Below, in pieces: positions 1 through 9,476 of a DNA stretch of 64,000 nt (position 1 is its first letter; each line of letters begins with the position of its first letter). The notes beneath the pieces are model-generated. The model saw only the letters and a list, made by a program, of their open reading frames with translations. It did not search any database and was not told the origin of the DNA. The DNA comes from JAVDCA01 sp963819385 (lineage in GTDB: Bacteria; Pseudomonadota; Alphaproteobacteria; Rhizobiales; Xanthobacteraceae): the NCBI GenBank assembly GCA_963819385.1, contig CAWFVV010000002.1, positions 930,001-994,000 of the forward strand, given 5' to 3'. A program made the translations under genes and the position numbers.

Positions 1-1083
1 CTCGCAGAACGTGATCGATCTCGATCGCGCGGGCGTGCCACGAATGCGCCGCGCGCATCAGTGGGACGCCACGCCGCCCCATCTCACGCGCCTGCGTGGG
101 ATCAGTTGCCATCTGCGCGACGGCTCGGGCGAGGGCGGCCGCGTCCCCGCAGGGCACCACGAGACCGCACTGCCCTTCCCGCACCAACTCGGCTTGTCCC
201 GGCAACTCCGTCACGATGACGGGGATCCCGCACGCCAAGGTCTCGAACAGCTTGAGCGGAAACATGCCGGTCGACGAGCGCCCGCGCGGGTTGGTCATCG
301 GAATCAGGCCGGACAGCGCCCCGGCGATCAGGCCCGGAATTTCCTCATAGGGCTGATAGCCCAGCCAGCGGATCGGCAATCCGGAACGAACGGCGTCCTC
401 GACAAGATTTTGCCGCACGCCGGTGCCGATGATCACAAGCGGCAACCCGCGCGGCCAATCGGGATGCCGAACGGCATCGATCATCACGTCGACGCCGTGC
501 CAATCCGTGAGGCCACCGAAGAACACCACGAAAGGCTCCGCGGCAGGCCGATCGATCGGACGAAAAAGGTCCGTGTTCGCCGCATTGGGAACGACCGAAA
601 TACGATCGTGATGGACCTGGCTACGGAGCAAGTCCGCCAATTCCTTCGCGACGGGAAACAGATGATCGGCGCGCCGGTACTGCGAGACATAGAGCCAGCG
701 CAGCAGCGGGCGCAGCGGCGCGAGCCAGGGGCGGCTGACGATCAGGTCAAGCTCGGTCCCGTTGATCTCCTGAACGGCCACGCGTCCCTTCATCTTCGCC
801 GCAACCGCCACCGGCCAGGAGAGCGCGTGCGCACGCACGTAAAGCGCGTCGTGGCTCGACAGCGCCTTGATTGCGCTCCACATCGTCCGCAAATATTCGA
901 ACGATTTCGCAATCACATTGCGCGGCCGATCCGGGCTGCTCGGCCGCGGCGTGAACAGGTCGACGCGCCATCCGAGCACACGCAGATTGGCGACAATCTC
1001 ATTGATGTGCACGTAGCTCGCCTGCCCCTTGTGCGGCAAATCGAGGGCAAAATACGCGATGCTTCCGCGTTCCGAATCCGACA
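1..1083 (-). CDS. Glycosyltransferase family 4, C-terminus cut by window edge
   Basis: The minus strand is open from an ATG at 1083 to the window start, giving 361 residues without a stop. The protein has the GT4 (GT-B) layout: an N-terminal acceptor half with HKGQASYVHI near residue 19, then a C-terminal nucleotide-sugar half with VVFFGGLTDWHGV and the family's E-x7-E-like segment FETLACGIPVIVTELPG near residue 280. It probably adds a sugar to a lipid-linked polysaccharide intermediate at the cytoplasmic face of the inner membrane; donor and acceptor cannot be told. About 10-30 residues are probably missing beyond the edge. It is divergent from the carbamoyltransferase gene, and the 129-bp gap between them should hold both promoters. 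Confidence 0.85.
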
Positions 1084-1212
1084 TCGGCACGTTCGGTCTT
1101 TCGTTTACCGCTGCGTGATTATCGGCGTGCAAAGGGCCAATTTCGCTTTCAAAGTTACGTGGACGCCGGTACATAGACCGCATGGATCAAGACGAAGGCG
1201 GACGGCTCACAC

Positions 1213-2940
1213 ATGCGTAATGGCGAGCCCTATATCCTGGGAATTCACGACGGGCACAATTGCGGCGCGACGCTCACGCACGGCGGCACGATCGTCGCAT
1301 CGGTCTCCGAGGAGCGCCTGGTCCGCCGCAAGAACGCCATCGGCTATCCGCGCCGCGCGATCGACGAAGTGCTGAGGATCGGCGGCATCGAGCCGCGCCA
1401 GCTCGCCGATGTCGTCTATGCCTCTCTCTTCATGCATACGGCCTCGCACCTCGAAGATATCTCGCAGTGGTACGCGGTCGGCATCGAGGAGCAGATCGCC
1501 GACAAACGCACGCCGCCCGAATACGGGCGTAGTATCTTCGAGGCTCGCAAGCGCGAGCGGATCGCCCAAGTCGTCGACCATCTCGGTGTCGCGGCAAACC
1601 ATATCAGCTTCGTCGAGCATCATCTCGCGCACCTCGCGGCCGCCTATTTCACGGCGCCGCGCGGCGATCTCGATCGCCCGGTCCTCGGGCTCACCTGCGA
1701 CGGCGCCGGCGACGGCCTGTGCGCCACCGTCTCGATCTGCCGCGGCAACACGATCGAGCGCGTCGCCAAGACCGATCGCAATGCTTCGGTCGGCAAGATC
1801 TATTCGCGCGTCACCTACCTGATGGGGATGACGCCGTGGGAGCACGAGTACAAGCTGATGGGCCTTGCGCCCTATGCGGATCCCAAGCGCACCGAGGATG
1901 CCACCGAGCCGTTGCACCGCCTGCTCGGGCTCAGCGAGGACGGGCTCGGCTTCGCGCTCAAGACCGAGCTGTCCACGAACTACTGCTATCGGTACCTGCG
2001 CTCGGAATTCGAGCGTGTGCGCTTCGATACCATGGCGGGCGCGACCCAGCGGTTCACCGAGGACATGCTGGTGCGCTGGGTGCGCGGCTGCATCGCGAAG
2101 ACCGGCATCGGCGACATCGTGTGCGGCGGCGGCGTCTTCATGAACGTCAAGGCCAACATGCTGCTCGCCGAGCTGCCGGAGGTGCGCTCGATCTACGTGA
2201 TGCCGAGCGCGAGCGACGAGTTGCTCTCGATCGGCGCCTGTCTCTCGCGCTACTACGCGCTCAACCCCGACATGGATTCGCGCGCGAGCCGCATCACGCA
2301 CCTCTATTTCGGCGGCCGCGACGAAGCCGGCGCCGAAGCGGCCGCCGTAGATGACGCGCGGCGCGGCTTGCAGCTCGGCGTCGCGCAGCCGCCCGACATG
2401 AACGCCGCGATCGCCGACCTGCTCGGCGCCGGTGAGATCGTCGCGGTCTGCCGCGGGCCGATGGAATGGGGCGCCCGCGCGCTCGGCAACCGCAGCATCC
2501 TGTCCACCGCGCACGACTATCGCCGCGTCGACCGCATCAACCAGATGATCAAGATGCGCGACTTCTGGATGCCGTTCGCGCCGAGCATCAAGTCCGAGGC
2601 TGCCGGCCGTTATTTCGCCGGCCTCAAGGGCATCGACTATTCGTTCATGACCTTCGCGGCGCCGGTTCGGCCCGAGGCCTTCGACGAGATCATCGCTGGC
2701 TCGCATCCGAAGGATCACACGGTCCGCCCGCAGGTCGTCACCAAGGCCGCGAACCCGGACTACCATGCGGTGATCGGGCATTTCGAGAGGCTGACCGGCC
2801 GCGGCGCCGTTCTCAACACGTCTTTCAACCTGCACGGCGAGCCGATCGTCGCGACCAGCCGGGACGCGATCCGCGTGATGGCGGCGTCCGATATCCAGTA
2901 TCTGGCCCTTAACGATCATCTGCTATCCAAGCGGCCTTGA
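1213..2940 (+). CDS. Carbamoyltransferase, NodU/CmcH (TobZ) family
   Basis: A 575-residue protein of normal family length. The N-terminal Kae1-like domain begins GIHDGHNCGATL and carries the metal-binding HHLAHLAAAYF (about residues 136-146), DGAGDG and GGGVFMNVK. The C-terminal YrdC-like domain has the hallmark GARALGNRSIL near residue 419, then MPFAPSI and NTSFNLHGEPI. Members transfer a carbamoyl group from carbamoyl phosphate, by way of carbamoyl-adenylate, to a hydroxyl of a sugar or antibiotic. Among glycosyltransferases this suggests 3-O- or 6-O-carbamoylation of a polysaccharide sugar, as NodU does on Nod factors. galE follows 22 bp downstream and is likely co-transcribed. Confidence 0.92.
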   Translation: MRNGEPYILGIHDGHNCGATLTHGGTIVASVSEERLVRRKNAIGYPRRAIDEVLRIGGIEPRQLADVVYASLFMHTASHLEDISQWYAVGIEEQIADKRTPPEYGRSIFEARKRERIAQVVDHLGVAANHISFVEHHLAHLAAAYFTAPRGDLDRPVLGLTCDGAGDGLCATVSICRGNTIERVAKTDRNASVGKIYSRVTYLMGMTPWEHEYKLMGLAPYADPKRTEDATEPLHRLLGLSEDGLGFALKTELSTNYCYRYLRSEFERVRFDTMAGATQRFTEDMLVRWVRGCIAKTGIGDIVCGGGVFMNVKANMLLAELPEVRSIYVMPSASDELLSIGACLSRYYALNPDMDSRASRITHLYFGGRDEAGAEAAAVDDARRGLQLGVAQPPDMNAAIADLLGAGEIVAVCRGPMEWGARALGNRSILSTAHDYRRVDRINQMIKMRDFWMPFAPSIKSEAAGRYFAGLKGIDYSFMTFAAPVRPEAFDEIIAGSHPKDHTVRPQVVTKAANPDYHAVIGHFERLTGRGAVLNTSFNLHGEPIVATSRDAIRVMAASDIQYLALNDHLLSKRP

Positions 2941-2962
2941 ACCGCATCTTGGGACGGCATCC

Positions 2963-3976
2963 ATGACCATTCTGGTGACCGGCGGCGCCGGCTATATCGG
3001 CAGCCATATGGTGCATGCGCTGGCCGATTCCGGCGAGCGCGTCGTCATCCTGGACAACCTGTCGACCGGCTTCGGCTGGGCGGTGCCGAAGAGCGCGACC
3101 GTCGTGGTCGGCGAGACCGGCGACCAGCCGCTGGTATCCGATCTCATCGCCCGGCACGGCGTCGAGGCGATCATCCATTTCGCGGCGTCGATCGTGGTTC
3201 CCAACTCGGTTGCCGATCCGCTCGGCTACTATCGCAACAACACCGCGAACTCGCGCTCGCTGATCGAGTGCGCCGTCAAGGGCGGCGTGAAGCGGTTCAT
3301 CTTTTCCTCGACCGCGGCGGTCTACGGCAACCCCGACAAGGTCCCGGTCGGCGAGGACGATCCGCTCAAGCCGATGTCGCCCTATGGCTCCTCCAAGCTC
3401 ATGACCGAGATCATGCTGCGCGACGCCGGCTTCGCGCACGGGCTTGGCTACGTCATTCTGCGCTACTTCAACGTGGCGGGCGCCGATCCCGCGATGCGCA
3501 CCGGGCAGTCGACCAAAGGGGCGACCCACCTGATCAAGGTCGCGGTCGAGACGGCGCTCGGCCTGCGCCCGAAAATGGTGGTCTTCGGCAGCGACTATCC
3601 GACGCCGGACGGCACCTGCATCCGCGACTACATCCATGTCGGCGATCTCGTCCGCGCGCATTCCGACGCCCTCGCCTATCTGCGCGGCGGCGGCGCGTCG
3701 ACCACGCTCAACTGCGGCTATGGCAAGGGCTTCTCGGTGCTCGACGTGATCGATACGGTCAAGCGCGTGTCCGGCGTCGACTTTGCGGTCGACATGGCGG
3801 CGCGCCGCCCGGGCGATCCGGCGCGCATCATCGCCGGCTCGGAACGCATCCGCGCCGTGCTCGGCTGGCGTCCGCAACTCGACGATCTCACGACCATCGC
3901 GCGCCACGCGTTGGAATGGGAGCGTCAGCTTGCTGCCCGTGGCCGGCCCATATCGCCGGCGGCCAAGGCGCCTTAG
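2963..3976 (+). CDS. galE: UDP-glucose 4-epimerase
   Basis: An extended short-chain dehydrogenase of 337 residues, the usual GalE length. It starts ILVTGGAGYIGSHMVHAL (NAD-binding GxxGxxG), has SSTAAVYG for the catalytic Ser/Thr and YGSSK (Y141, K145) for the active-site pair. RDYIHVGDL and the closing LGWRPQLDDL are typical of GalE. It interconverts UDP-Glc and UDP-Gal, or the GlcNAc/GalNAc pair if the active site is wide, which sequence alone cannot settle. It lies directly behind the carbamoyltransferase gene and converges on the asparagine synthase-like gene. Confidence 0.9.
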   Translation: MTILVTGGAGYIGSHMVHALADSGERVVILDNLSTGFGWAVPKSATVVVGETGDQPLVSDLIARHGVEAIIHFAASIVVPNSVADPLGYYRNNTANSRSLIECAVKGGVKRFIFSSTAAVYGNPDKVPVGEDDPLKPMSPYGSSKLMTEIMLRDAGFAHGLGYVILRYFNVAGADPAMRTGQSTKGATHLIKVAVETALGLRPKMVVFGSDYPTPDGTCIRDYIHVGDLVRAHSDALAYLRGGGASTTLNCGYGKGFSVLDVIDTVKRVSGVDFAVDMAARRPGDPARIIAGSERIRAVLGWRPQLDDLTTIARHALEWERQLAARGRPISPAAKAP

Positions 3977-4043
3977 CGGCAGGTCAGCCATCCGGACGCT
4001 CGCTCTGAGGCGAGCCGACGAAGCTTGTGCGATACGCCGCGCC

Positions 4044-5951
4044 TCAGGCGTACGAGACATTGAACACTTCGATCCAGCGGATGAGGTTGACCGTTCGCCA
4101 GAGATCGAAGCCGAATGCCTCCGATCGCGCGACGCGGTCCTCGAGCGCCTCCAACGCCTCGGTGGCGCGCAGCCAAGGAAGCGATCGCGCTGTCTCCGAA
4201 CTCAGCACCCGCGCAAACCATGGGTGCAGCGCCTGCGCCCACAAGCGATCCGGTGTCGCAAAGCCGATCTTGTCGCGCCGATCCAGAATGGCGTCCGGCA
4301 CGAGGCCGCGCATGGCCTCGCGCAGCACCGCCTTCGACGTCGCGCCCTCGTCGACCAGGTTCGCGGCGGGCTGTGCGTAGGCAAACTTCGCAAGCTCGGT
4401 CGTCAGAAACGGCACGCGCGACTCGATCGCGAACGCCATCGAATTGCGGTCTTCGTAGCGCAGCAGCGCCGGCAGCACGGTCTCGGTCAGGCTCTGCACC
4501 AGCGCTTCGTGCAGGTAGTTCGCCTGCCAACGCGGCACCGCGCCTGTGGCGAGCAGCCCGCGCTGCGCGAACCAATGCCCGTCGATCCACGGCGGCAGCA
4601 GCGGACGGCCGACGAGCTCGCGCGCGAACGCCCGCAGCCGGTGCGGCACGGCCGGCTCGAACGCCTGCGCGACGAGGCCGGCGCGGACGCCCGGCTGGCG
4701 AAGCATCGCGCGCGTGAGCCGCAGCGCGCCGCGCAGGTCGAGCTTCGCCATGAGCTCGCTCAGACGGCGCGCGAGATAAGGCCGATAGCCGGCGAAGAGC
4801 TCGTCGGCGCCCTGCCCGTCGAGCATCACCTTGATGCCGTTCGCGGCCGCGAGCCCCATGACCCGATGCTGCGCGTAGATCGAGAGGCTGCCGAACGGCT
4901 CGCCCTGTGTCGCCACCAGCGCGTCGATATCGGCAACGATCTCGTCGGGCCGGATGCGCACGCGCGCGCATTGCGCGCCGGCGGACGCCGCCGCGAGCTC
5001 GATGAACGGCGTCTCGTCCACGTCCGAGCCCTCGGCGACGAAGCTGAAGGTATGGATCGCGACATCCTTGCCGCCGACCGCACGCGCACCGGCGAGGATC
5101 GACGAGGAATCGAGACCGCCCGACAGCGCGATGCCGAGCGGCACGTCGCTGCGCAGATGCAGCTTGATCGAGTTGAGAAAGAGATCGCGCAGGTCGCGCG
5201 CGGCTTGCCCGCATGGATGCGCCTGTGGCGCGATGTGCGGCCGCCAATAGGCAACCGGCGACGGCGCGGCCGGCGCATCGAGCGAGATCGTCGCCCAGGT
5301 GCCGGCAGGCAGGCTGCGGACGGCGGAAAAGAGCGTGGCCGGCCCGGCGTCGGTGTGACCGACAGCCAGGAAAAGGCTTGTGCGCGCAACGTCGGCGGCC
5401 GGCCGCACGCCGGGCACCTCGAGCAGCGGACCAATCTCCGATGCGAGCGCGATGCAATCGCCGCCGAGCGCCCAGAACAGCGGCTTGATGCCGAACGGAT
5501 CGCGCGCGACGAAGAGTTCGCGCTTCTGCCGGTCGAGCATCACGAACGCGAACATCCCGACGAAGCGCGTGAGCGCGGCGGCGCCCCACGTTGCGAAGGC
5601 CGCGATCAGCACCTCGCTGTCCGAGGTCGTGTGGAAGGCGTGGCCCGCGCACGCAAGTTCGTCGCGCAGCTCGACGTAGTTGTAGATCTCGCCGTTGAAG
5701 ACGAGGACGAAGCGCCCGTCAGGCGACGCCATCGGCTGGTTGGCACGCGAATCGAGGTCGATGATGGCGAGGCGGCGATGCACCAGCGCCACCTCCGCGG
5801 TCGCCGCATCACACGGCGCGGCGTCGCGCCGATAGGTCGCGAGACCCGCGCCGTCGGGGCCACGATGCGCCAGCATCTTGTCGAAGCGATCGAGCAGGCC
5901 CGGCGCGATCGTCGCCCCGCGCCGCGTCACCAGGGCCGCAATTCCGCACAT
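4044..5951 (-). CDS. asnB: Glutamine-dependent asparagine synthase-like amidotransferase
   Basis: A 635-residue AsnB-family protein. The class II glutaminase domain has Cys2 (MCGIAAL), HRGPDG and FNGEIYNYVELR. The synthetase domain has the PP-loop SGGLDSSS near residue 275 and LDGQGADELFAGYR. Family members form asparagine, but copies inside polysaccharide loci often amidate sugar acids or other carboxylates; which applies here is unknown. The start ATG shares one base with the stop of the upstream GT4 gene (TGATG), so the two are translationally coupled. No frameshift is seen, unlike many genes further along. Confidence 0.9.
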   Translation of the reverse strand: MCGIAALVTRRGATIAPGLLDRFDKMLAHRGPDGAGLATYRRDAAPCDAATAEVALVHRRLAIIDLDSRANQPMASPDGRFVLVFNGEIYNYVELRDELACAGHAFHTTSDSEVLIAAFATWGAAALTRFVGMFAFVMLDRQKRELFVARDPFGIKPLFWALGGDCIALASEIGPLLEVPGVRPAADVARTSLFLAVGHTDAGPATLFSAVRSLPAGTWATISLDAPAAPSPVAYWRPHIAPQAHPCGQAARDLRDLFLNSIKLHLRSDVPLGIALSGGLDSSSILAGARAVGGKDVAIHTFSFVAEGSDVDETPFIELAAASAGAQCARVRIRPDEIVADIDALVATQGEPFGSLSIYAQHRVMGLAAANGIKVMLDGQGADELFAGYRPYLARRLSELMAKLDLRGALRLTRAMLRQPGVRAGLVAQAFEPAVPHRLRAFARELVGRPLLPPWIDGHWFAQRGLLATGAVPRWQANYLHEALVQSLTETVLPALLRYEDRNSMAFAIESRVPFLTTELAKFAYAQPAANLVDEGATSKAVLREAMRGLVPDAILDRRDKIGFATPDRLWAQALHPWFARVLSSETARSLPWLRATEALEALEDRVARSEAFGFDLWRTVNLIRWIEVFNVSYA

Positions 5952-7126
5952 CAGGTGGCAGCCTTCCGGCGATCCACGAGCCCGCTATAGAGCGCCGCGA
6001 TCCTCCGGGCATTCGCATGCAAGTCGTGGTCGTGGGCGACGCGCGCCTTGAGGCGCTCGACGCGCCGCCTGGCCTCGTGCGGATCGGTGCGCATCGCTTG
6101 CAGCGCCTGCGCCAGTTCGCCGATATCGCGCGGCGTGAACGCAAACCCGCAGTCGTCCGCCAGAAGATTGGCGAGCCCGCCGGTCCTGCCGCCGATGACC
6201 GGAATGCCGGCCGCACCGGCCTCGACCGCCGACAGTCCGAGACCCTCGTGCCATGACGGGAGGACGAACACGTCCGCGGCCGCGAGCAGCGCCGGGATCT
6301 CGTCGTTCGGCCGCGGCCCGAGCAGGCGCACCGCCGGCCCATCCGGCCGCGCCGGGCCGCCGCCGACGAAAAGCGCGACCGCATCCGGCCAGTCGAGACG
6401 GCGCAGCGCTTGCGCGAGGTCGAGCACGCCCTTCTGGGGCAGCAACGCGCCGACATAGAGAATGACGAACTTGTCGTTGCCGATGCCAAGCTCGGCGCGA
6501 ATTTTCGCGCGGTCGGGCGTTGTCGAGAAGCGCGCAAGGTCGATGCCGATCGATAGCGGCTCGGGCAGAACGCCGGTCAATGCGCGCGTCGTCTCGGCGA
6601 GATCGGGACTGTTGGCGATCACGTGATCTGCGTTGCGCACCGCCTCCTCGAAGAGACCGCGCATGCGCCCGTTATGGCCGGGATAGATGTAGACGTCGTC
6701 GCCAAGAACGCTGAGCACGAGCGGAACCCGGAAGCGCCGCTTGAGCCGCAAGGCAGCCGCGCCGCACGGATAGGCGAAATGCGCATGGATGACGTCGGGC
6801 CGCGCCACGCCGCGGCAGGCGAACGCCTGCGTCAGATGGGCGAGTCCGTACCGCGTCTCACGCGGCGTCGTCAGGTAGCGCGGCCGATGCACCAAAATCG
6901 GGCCATCCTCTTCGCGGTGAGGCAGTTGTTGGTACGCGAGCCAACGCGGCCGCCCGCGTGCCAGCCCGGGCGGCACCCAGGGTGTCGGTGCCGCGACCGA
7001 GACATCGACCCCGGCCTGCGTCAACGCCCGCGCCTGCGTTTGATGGAAGACGAAGGCCGTCGGATTCGTCGCGGACGGGTAACCAGGCGTGATCCACAGC
7101 GCGCGCATCCGCAACTCAGCGATCAT
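5951..7126 (-). CDS. Glycosyltransferase family 4
   Basis: A complete GT4 enzyme of 391 residues. The N-terminal half has ALWITPGYPSATNPTAFVFH and DVIHAHFAYPCG; the C-terminal half has ILYVGALLPQKGVLDL and the donor-binding SWHEGLGLSAVEAGAAGIPVI, the E-x7-E region. It probably extends a lipid-linked glycan in the cytoplasm. Two starts are possible, ATG 7126 or the internal ATG at 7108 just before the first beta strand, and neither has a strong ribosome-binding site. Its stop overlaps the asnB start by one base. The linkage formed cannot be predicted. Confidence 0.9.
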   Translation of the reverse strand: MIAELRMRALWITPGYPSATNPTAFVFHQTQARALTQAGVDVSVAAPTPWVPPGLARGRPRWLAYQQLPHREEDGPILVHRPRYLTTPRETRYGLAHLTQAFACRGVARPDVIHAHFAYPCGAAALRLKRRFRVPLVLSVLGDDVYIYPGHNGRMRGLFEEAVRNADHVIANSPDLAETTRALTGVLPEPLSIGIDLARFSTTPDRAKIRAELGIGNDKFVILYVGALLPQKGVLDLAQALRRLDWPDAVALFVGGGPARPDGPAVRLLGPRPNDEIPALLAAADVFVLPSWHEGLGLSAVEAGAAGIPVIGGRTGGLANLLADDCGFAFTPRDIGELAQALQAMRTDPHEARRRVERLKARVAHDHDLHANARRIAALYSGLVDRRKAAT

Positions 7127-7165
7127 TCGCGGCGCGCTGCCGCGAATGGTGCACGCTCTTTTCCG

Positions 7166-8260
7166 TCACGCATCACCTAGGTGAGAGTGTCGGCCAAGCA
7201 CGATCCGAACCACGATATCGCTGACGTTCGGCACCATATATTCCGGCGGCGGCGACCACGTCGCGGGCTGCGACAGCACGAGCGTCACGGCCTGCAACAT
7301 GCTGGCAGGATCAACCCCCGCGATCATGTTGCTCCCGCATTCGATCGTCTCGGGCCGCTCGGTCACGTCGCGCAGCGTCACATTCGGAACCCCGAAGATC
7401 GCGCATTCCTCCTGCACGGTCCCGCTGTCGGAGAGCACGACGCGCGCATTTTTCTCGAGCGTGATGAAATCGAAGAACCCGAACGGCTCCAAGAAGCGCA
7501 CCATATTTTCATCCGCAATTCGACTGGCCGCCAACGCCGCCCGCGTGCGCGGATGCGTGCTCACGATGACCGGGAATTTGAACGTCGCCGCAATCCGCTC
7601 GAGTCCGGACGTCAGATTTCGCAGACGTTCCGGGATGTCGACGTTCTCGGCCCGATGCGCCGTCACGAGAATGTACTTGTTCGGCTCGAGCCGAAGCCGC
7701 CCCAGGACGTCCGACCGATCGATCTGCGCCGCATAATGATCGATCACCTCCTTGATCGGATTGCCCGTCACATGGACCCGCCGCCCCTCGATGCCCTCCC
7801 GCAGCAGATTGGCGCGGCTGCGTTCCGTATATGGCATCAGCACGTCGCTCGAATGATCGATCAGCCGTCGATTGACCTCCTCGGGCACACGGTCGTCATA
7901 GCATCGGTTGCCGGCCTCCATGTGGAACACCGGAATTCCCAGCCGCTTGGCGACGATCGCCGATAGTCCGCTGTTCGTGTCGCCCAGGATCAGAAGTCGG
8001 TCGGGCCGCTCTTTGACGATCACCGCCTCGCAACCCGTCAGGATCTTCCCGATCTGATCGAACGCCGTATCTCCCCGTATGCCCAGCGCATGGTTCGCTT
8101 GCCGCAGGCCGAGCTCCTCCACAAACGAGTCATTGAGGCTCGGCGCGAAGTTCTGCCCCGTATTGACGACGACGTGCTCGCACAACCGATCAAGCTTGCC
8201 GATGATGCGGCTGAGACGAATGATCTCCGGCCGCGTCCCGAATACCGTCATCACCTTCAT
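7166..8260 (-). CDS. wbvD: UDP-HexNAc 2-epimerase of the WbvD/WbjD/CapG type
   Basis: A 364-residue non-hydrolysing 2-epimerase. It has GTRPEIIRLS, LLILGDTNS, HMEAGNRC and PEEVNRRLIDH, the form seen in Cap5G/WbjD/WbvD rather than general WecB. In these pathways it inverts C2 of a UDP-6-deoxy-L-HexNAc as the last step: L-PneNAc to L-FucNAc, or L-RhaNAc to L-QuiNAc. The WbvB-like dehydratase and the RmlD-like reductase lie nearby on the same strand (9477-11431), which favours L-QuiNAc. The divergently placed gmd separates this gene from its partners. The ATG at 8260 is preceded by an AT-rich 73-bp gap holding both promoters. Confidence 0.85.
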   Translation of the reverse strand: MKVMTVFGTRPEIIRLSRIIGKLDRLCEHVVVNTGQNFAPSLNDSFVEELGLRQANHALGIRGDTAFDQIGKILTGCEAVIVKERPDRLLILGDTNSGLSAIVAKRLGIPVFHMEAGNRCYDDRVPEEVNRRLIDHSSDVLMPYTERSRANLLREGIEGRRVHVTGNPIKEVIDHYAAQIDRSDVLGRLRLEPNKYILVTAHRAENVDIPERLRNLTSGLERIAATFKFPVIVSTHPRTRAALAASRIADENMVRFLEPFGFFDFITLEKNARVVLSDSGTVQEECAIFGVPNVTLRDVTERPETIECGSNMIAGVDPASMLQAVTLVLSQPATWSPPPEYMVPNVSDIVVRIVLGRHSHLGDA

Positions 8261-8333
8261 CAGCGATTCTCTTTTCTATGATTTCGCTTCATTTCCGCGA
8301 CGCCACGCTATATTCTGCGCGGAGCTACAGCCC

Positions 8334-9430
8334 ATGTTTCGCCAAGGCCTCACGCCCATGTCGCAAAAGACCGCGCTGATCGCCGGAATTACCGGCCAGG
8401 ACGGATCCTATCTCGCAAGTCTCCTGCTTGAGAAAGGTTATATCGTCCACGGCATTAAACGCCGATCGTCATCGTTCAATACGGGGCGCATTGATCATCT
8501 TTATCACGATCCACACGACGATGGTGTCCGGCTGTTTCTCCACTACGGCGACATGACCGACACAACGAACCTCGTGCGCATCGTGCAGGAAACCCAGCCG
8601 GACGAGATCTACAATCTCGCGGCGCAGAGCCACGTTCACGTGTCATTCGAGATGCCCGAGTACACCGCGAACTCCGATGCCATCGGTACCCTGCGGTTGC
8701 TCGAGATCATGCGTATTCTTCATCTCGAAAAACGCACTCGGTTCTATCAAGCTTCGACATCCGAGCTTTACGGAAACGCCCCGGAATCTCCGCAAAACGA
8801 GAAAACACCTTTTTCACCACGCTCACCTTATGCCGCCGCGAAGCTGTATGCCTATTGGGTCACGGTCAACTATCGAGAGGCTTATGGCCTGCATGCATCC
8901 AATGGTATTCTGTTCAATCACGAAAGTCCCGTGCGCGGTGAAACATTCGTGACGCGCAAGATATCCCGGGGCATTGCGGCGATCGAGCATGGCCTCCAGC
9001 AGCGCCTCTATCTCGGCAACCTCGATGCAAAGCGTGATTGGGGGGACGCACGCGACTATGTCGAGGGAATGTGGCGCATGCTGCAACAAGACGTCCCGGA
9101 CGATTACGTGCTGGCGACCGGAACGCCCTATTCCGTGCGGCAGTTCGTCGAGCGCGCATTCTCGGTCGTCGGCAAGGACATCGTGTGGACAGGCAGCGGC
9201 GTGGACGAGAAAGGGATAGACCGCAAGAGCAATCGGGTCCTGGTCGAAGTGGACCCGCGCTACTTTCGCCCCACCGACGTCGATTGTCTCGTGGGCGATG
9301 CGCGTAAGGCGCGCGCACCGCGCTTGGATGGAAGCCCCGGATCGGCTTCGACCAGATGGTCAGAGAGATGGTGGAGTCCGACCTCGTCATCGTGCCAGGC
9401 GAACATCGCCGGCACGACCCGAGCTTGTGA
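8334..9430 (+). pseudogene. gmd: GDP-mannose 4,6-dehydratase, frameshifted near the C-terminus
   Basis: Residues from MSQKTALIAGITGQDGSYL onward follow Gmd closely: GIKRRSSSFNT, YNLAAQSHVHVSFE, the STSELYG and YAAAKLYAYW catalytic segments, and NGILFNHESPVRGETFVTRK. Gmd makes GDP-4-keto-6-deoxymannose, precursor of GDP-rhamnose, GDP-fucose and GDP-perosamine. The frame breaks near 9315-9323: the conserved end (LGWKPRIGFDQMVREMV) lies one frame over and stops with TGA at 9428-9430, consistent with a 2-bp insertion or 1-bp loss. GGAG at 8321-8324 supports the ATG at 8334; ATG 8358 is the alternative. It is the only plus-strand gene here and looks more AT-rich than its neighbours, hinting at separate acquisition. 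Confidence 0.85.
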
Positions 9431-9476
9431 GCGCCGCGCCCCCGGGTCCAAAGCCGCGCGCCACGACGCCGAGCCG

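Noticed and set aside
11..1375. 454-codon plus-strand frame at the window start
   Set aside because: Composition is low in motif content and it lies opposite a clear GT4 gene on the minus strand.
1207..2919. Long open frame on the minus strand opposite the carbamoyltransferase
   Set aside because: No recognisable protein motif; it mirrors a well-supported plus-strand gene and is a high-GC shadow frame.
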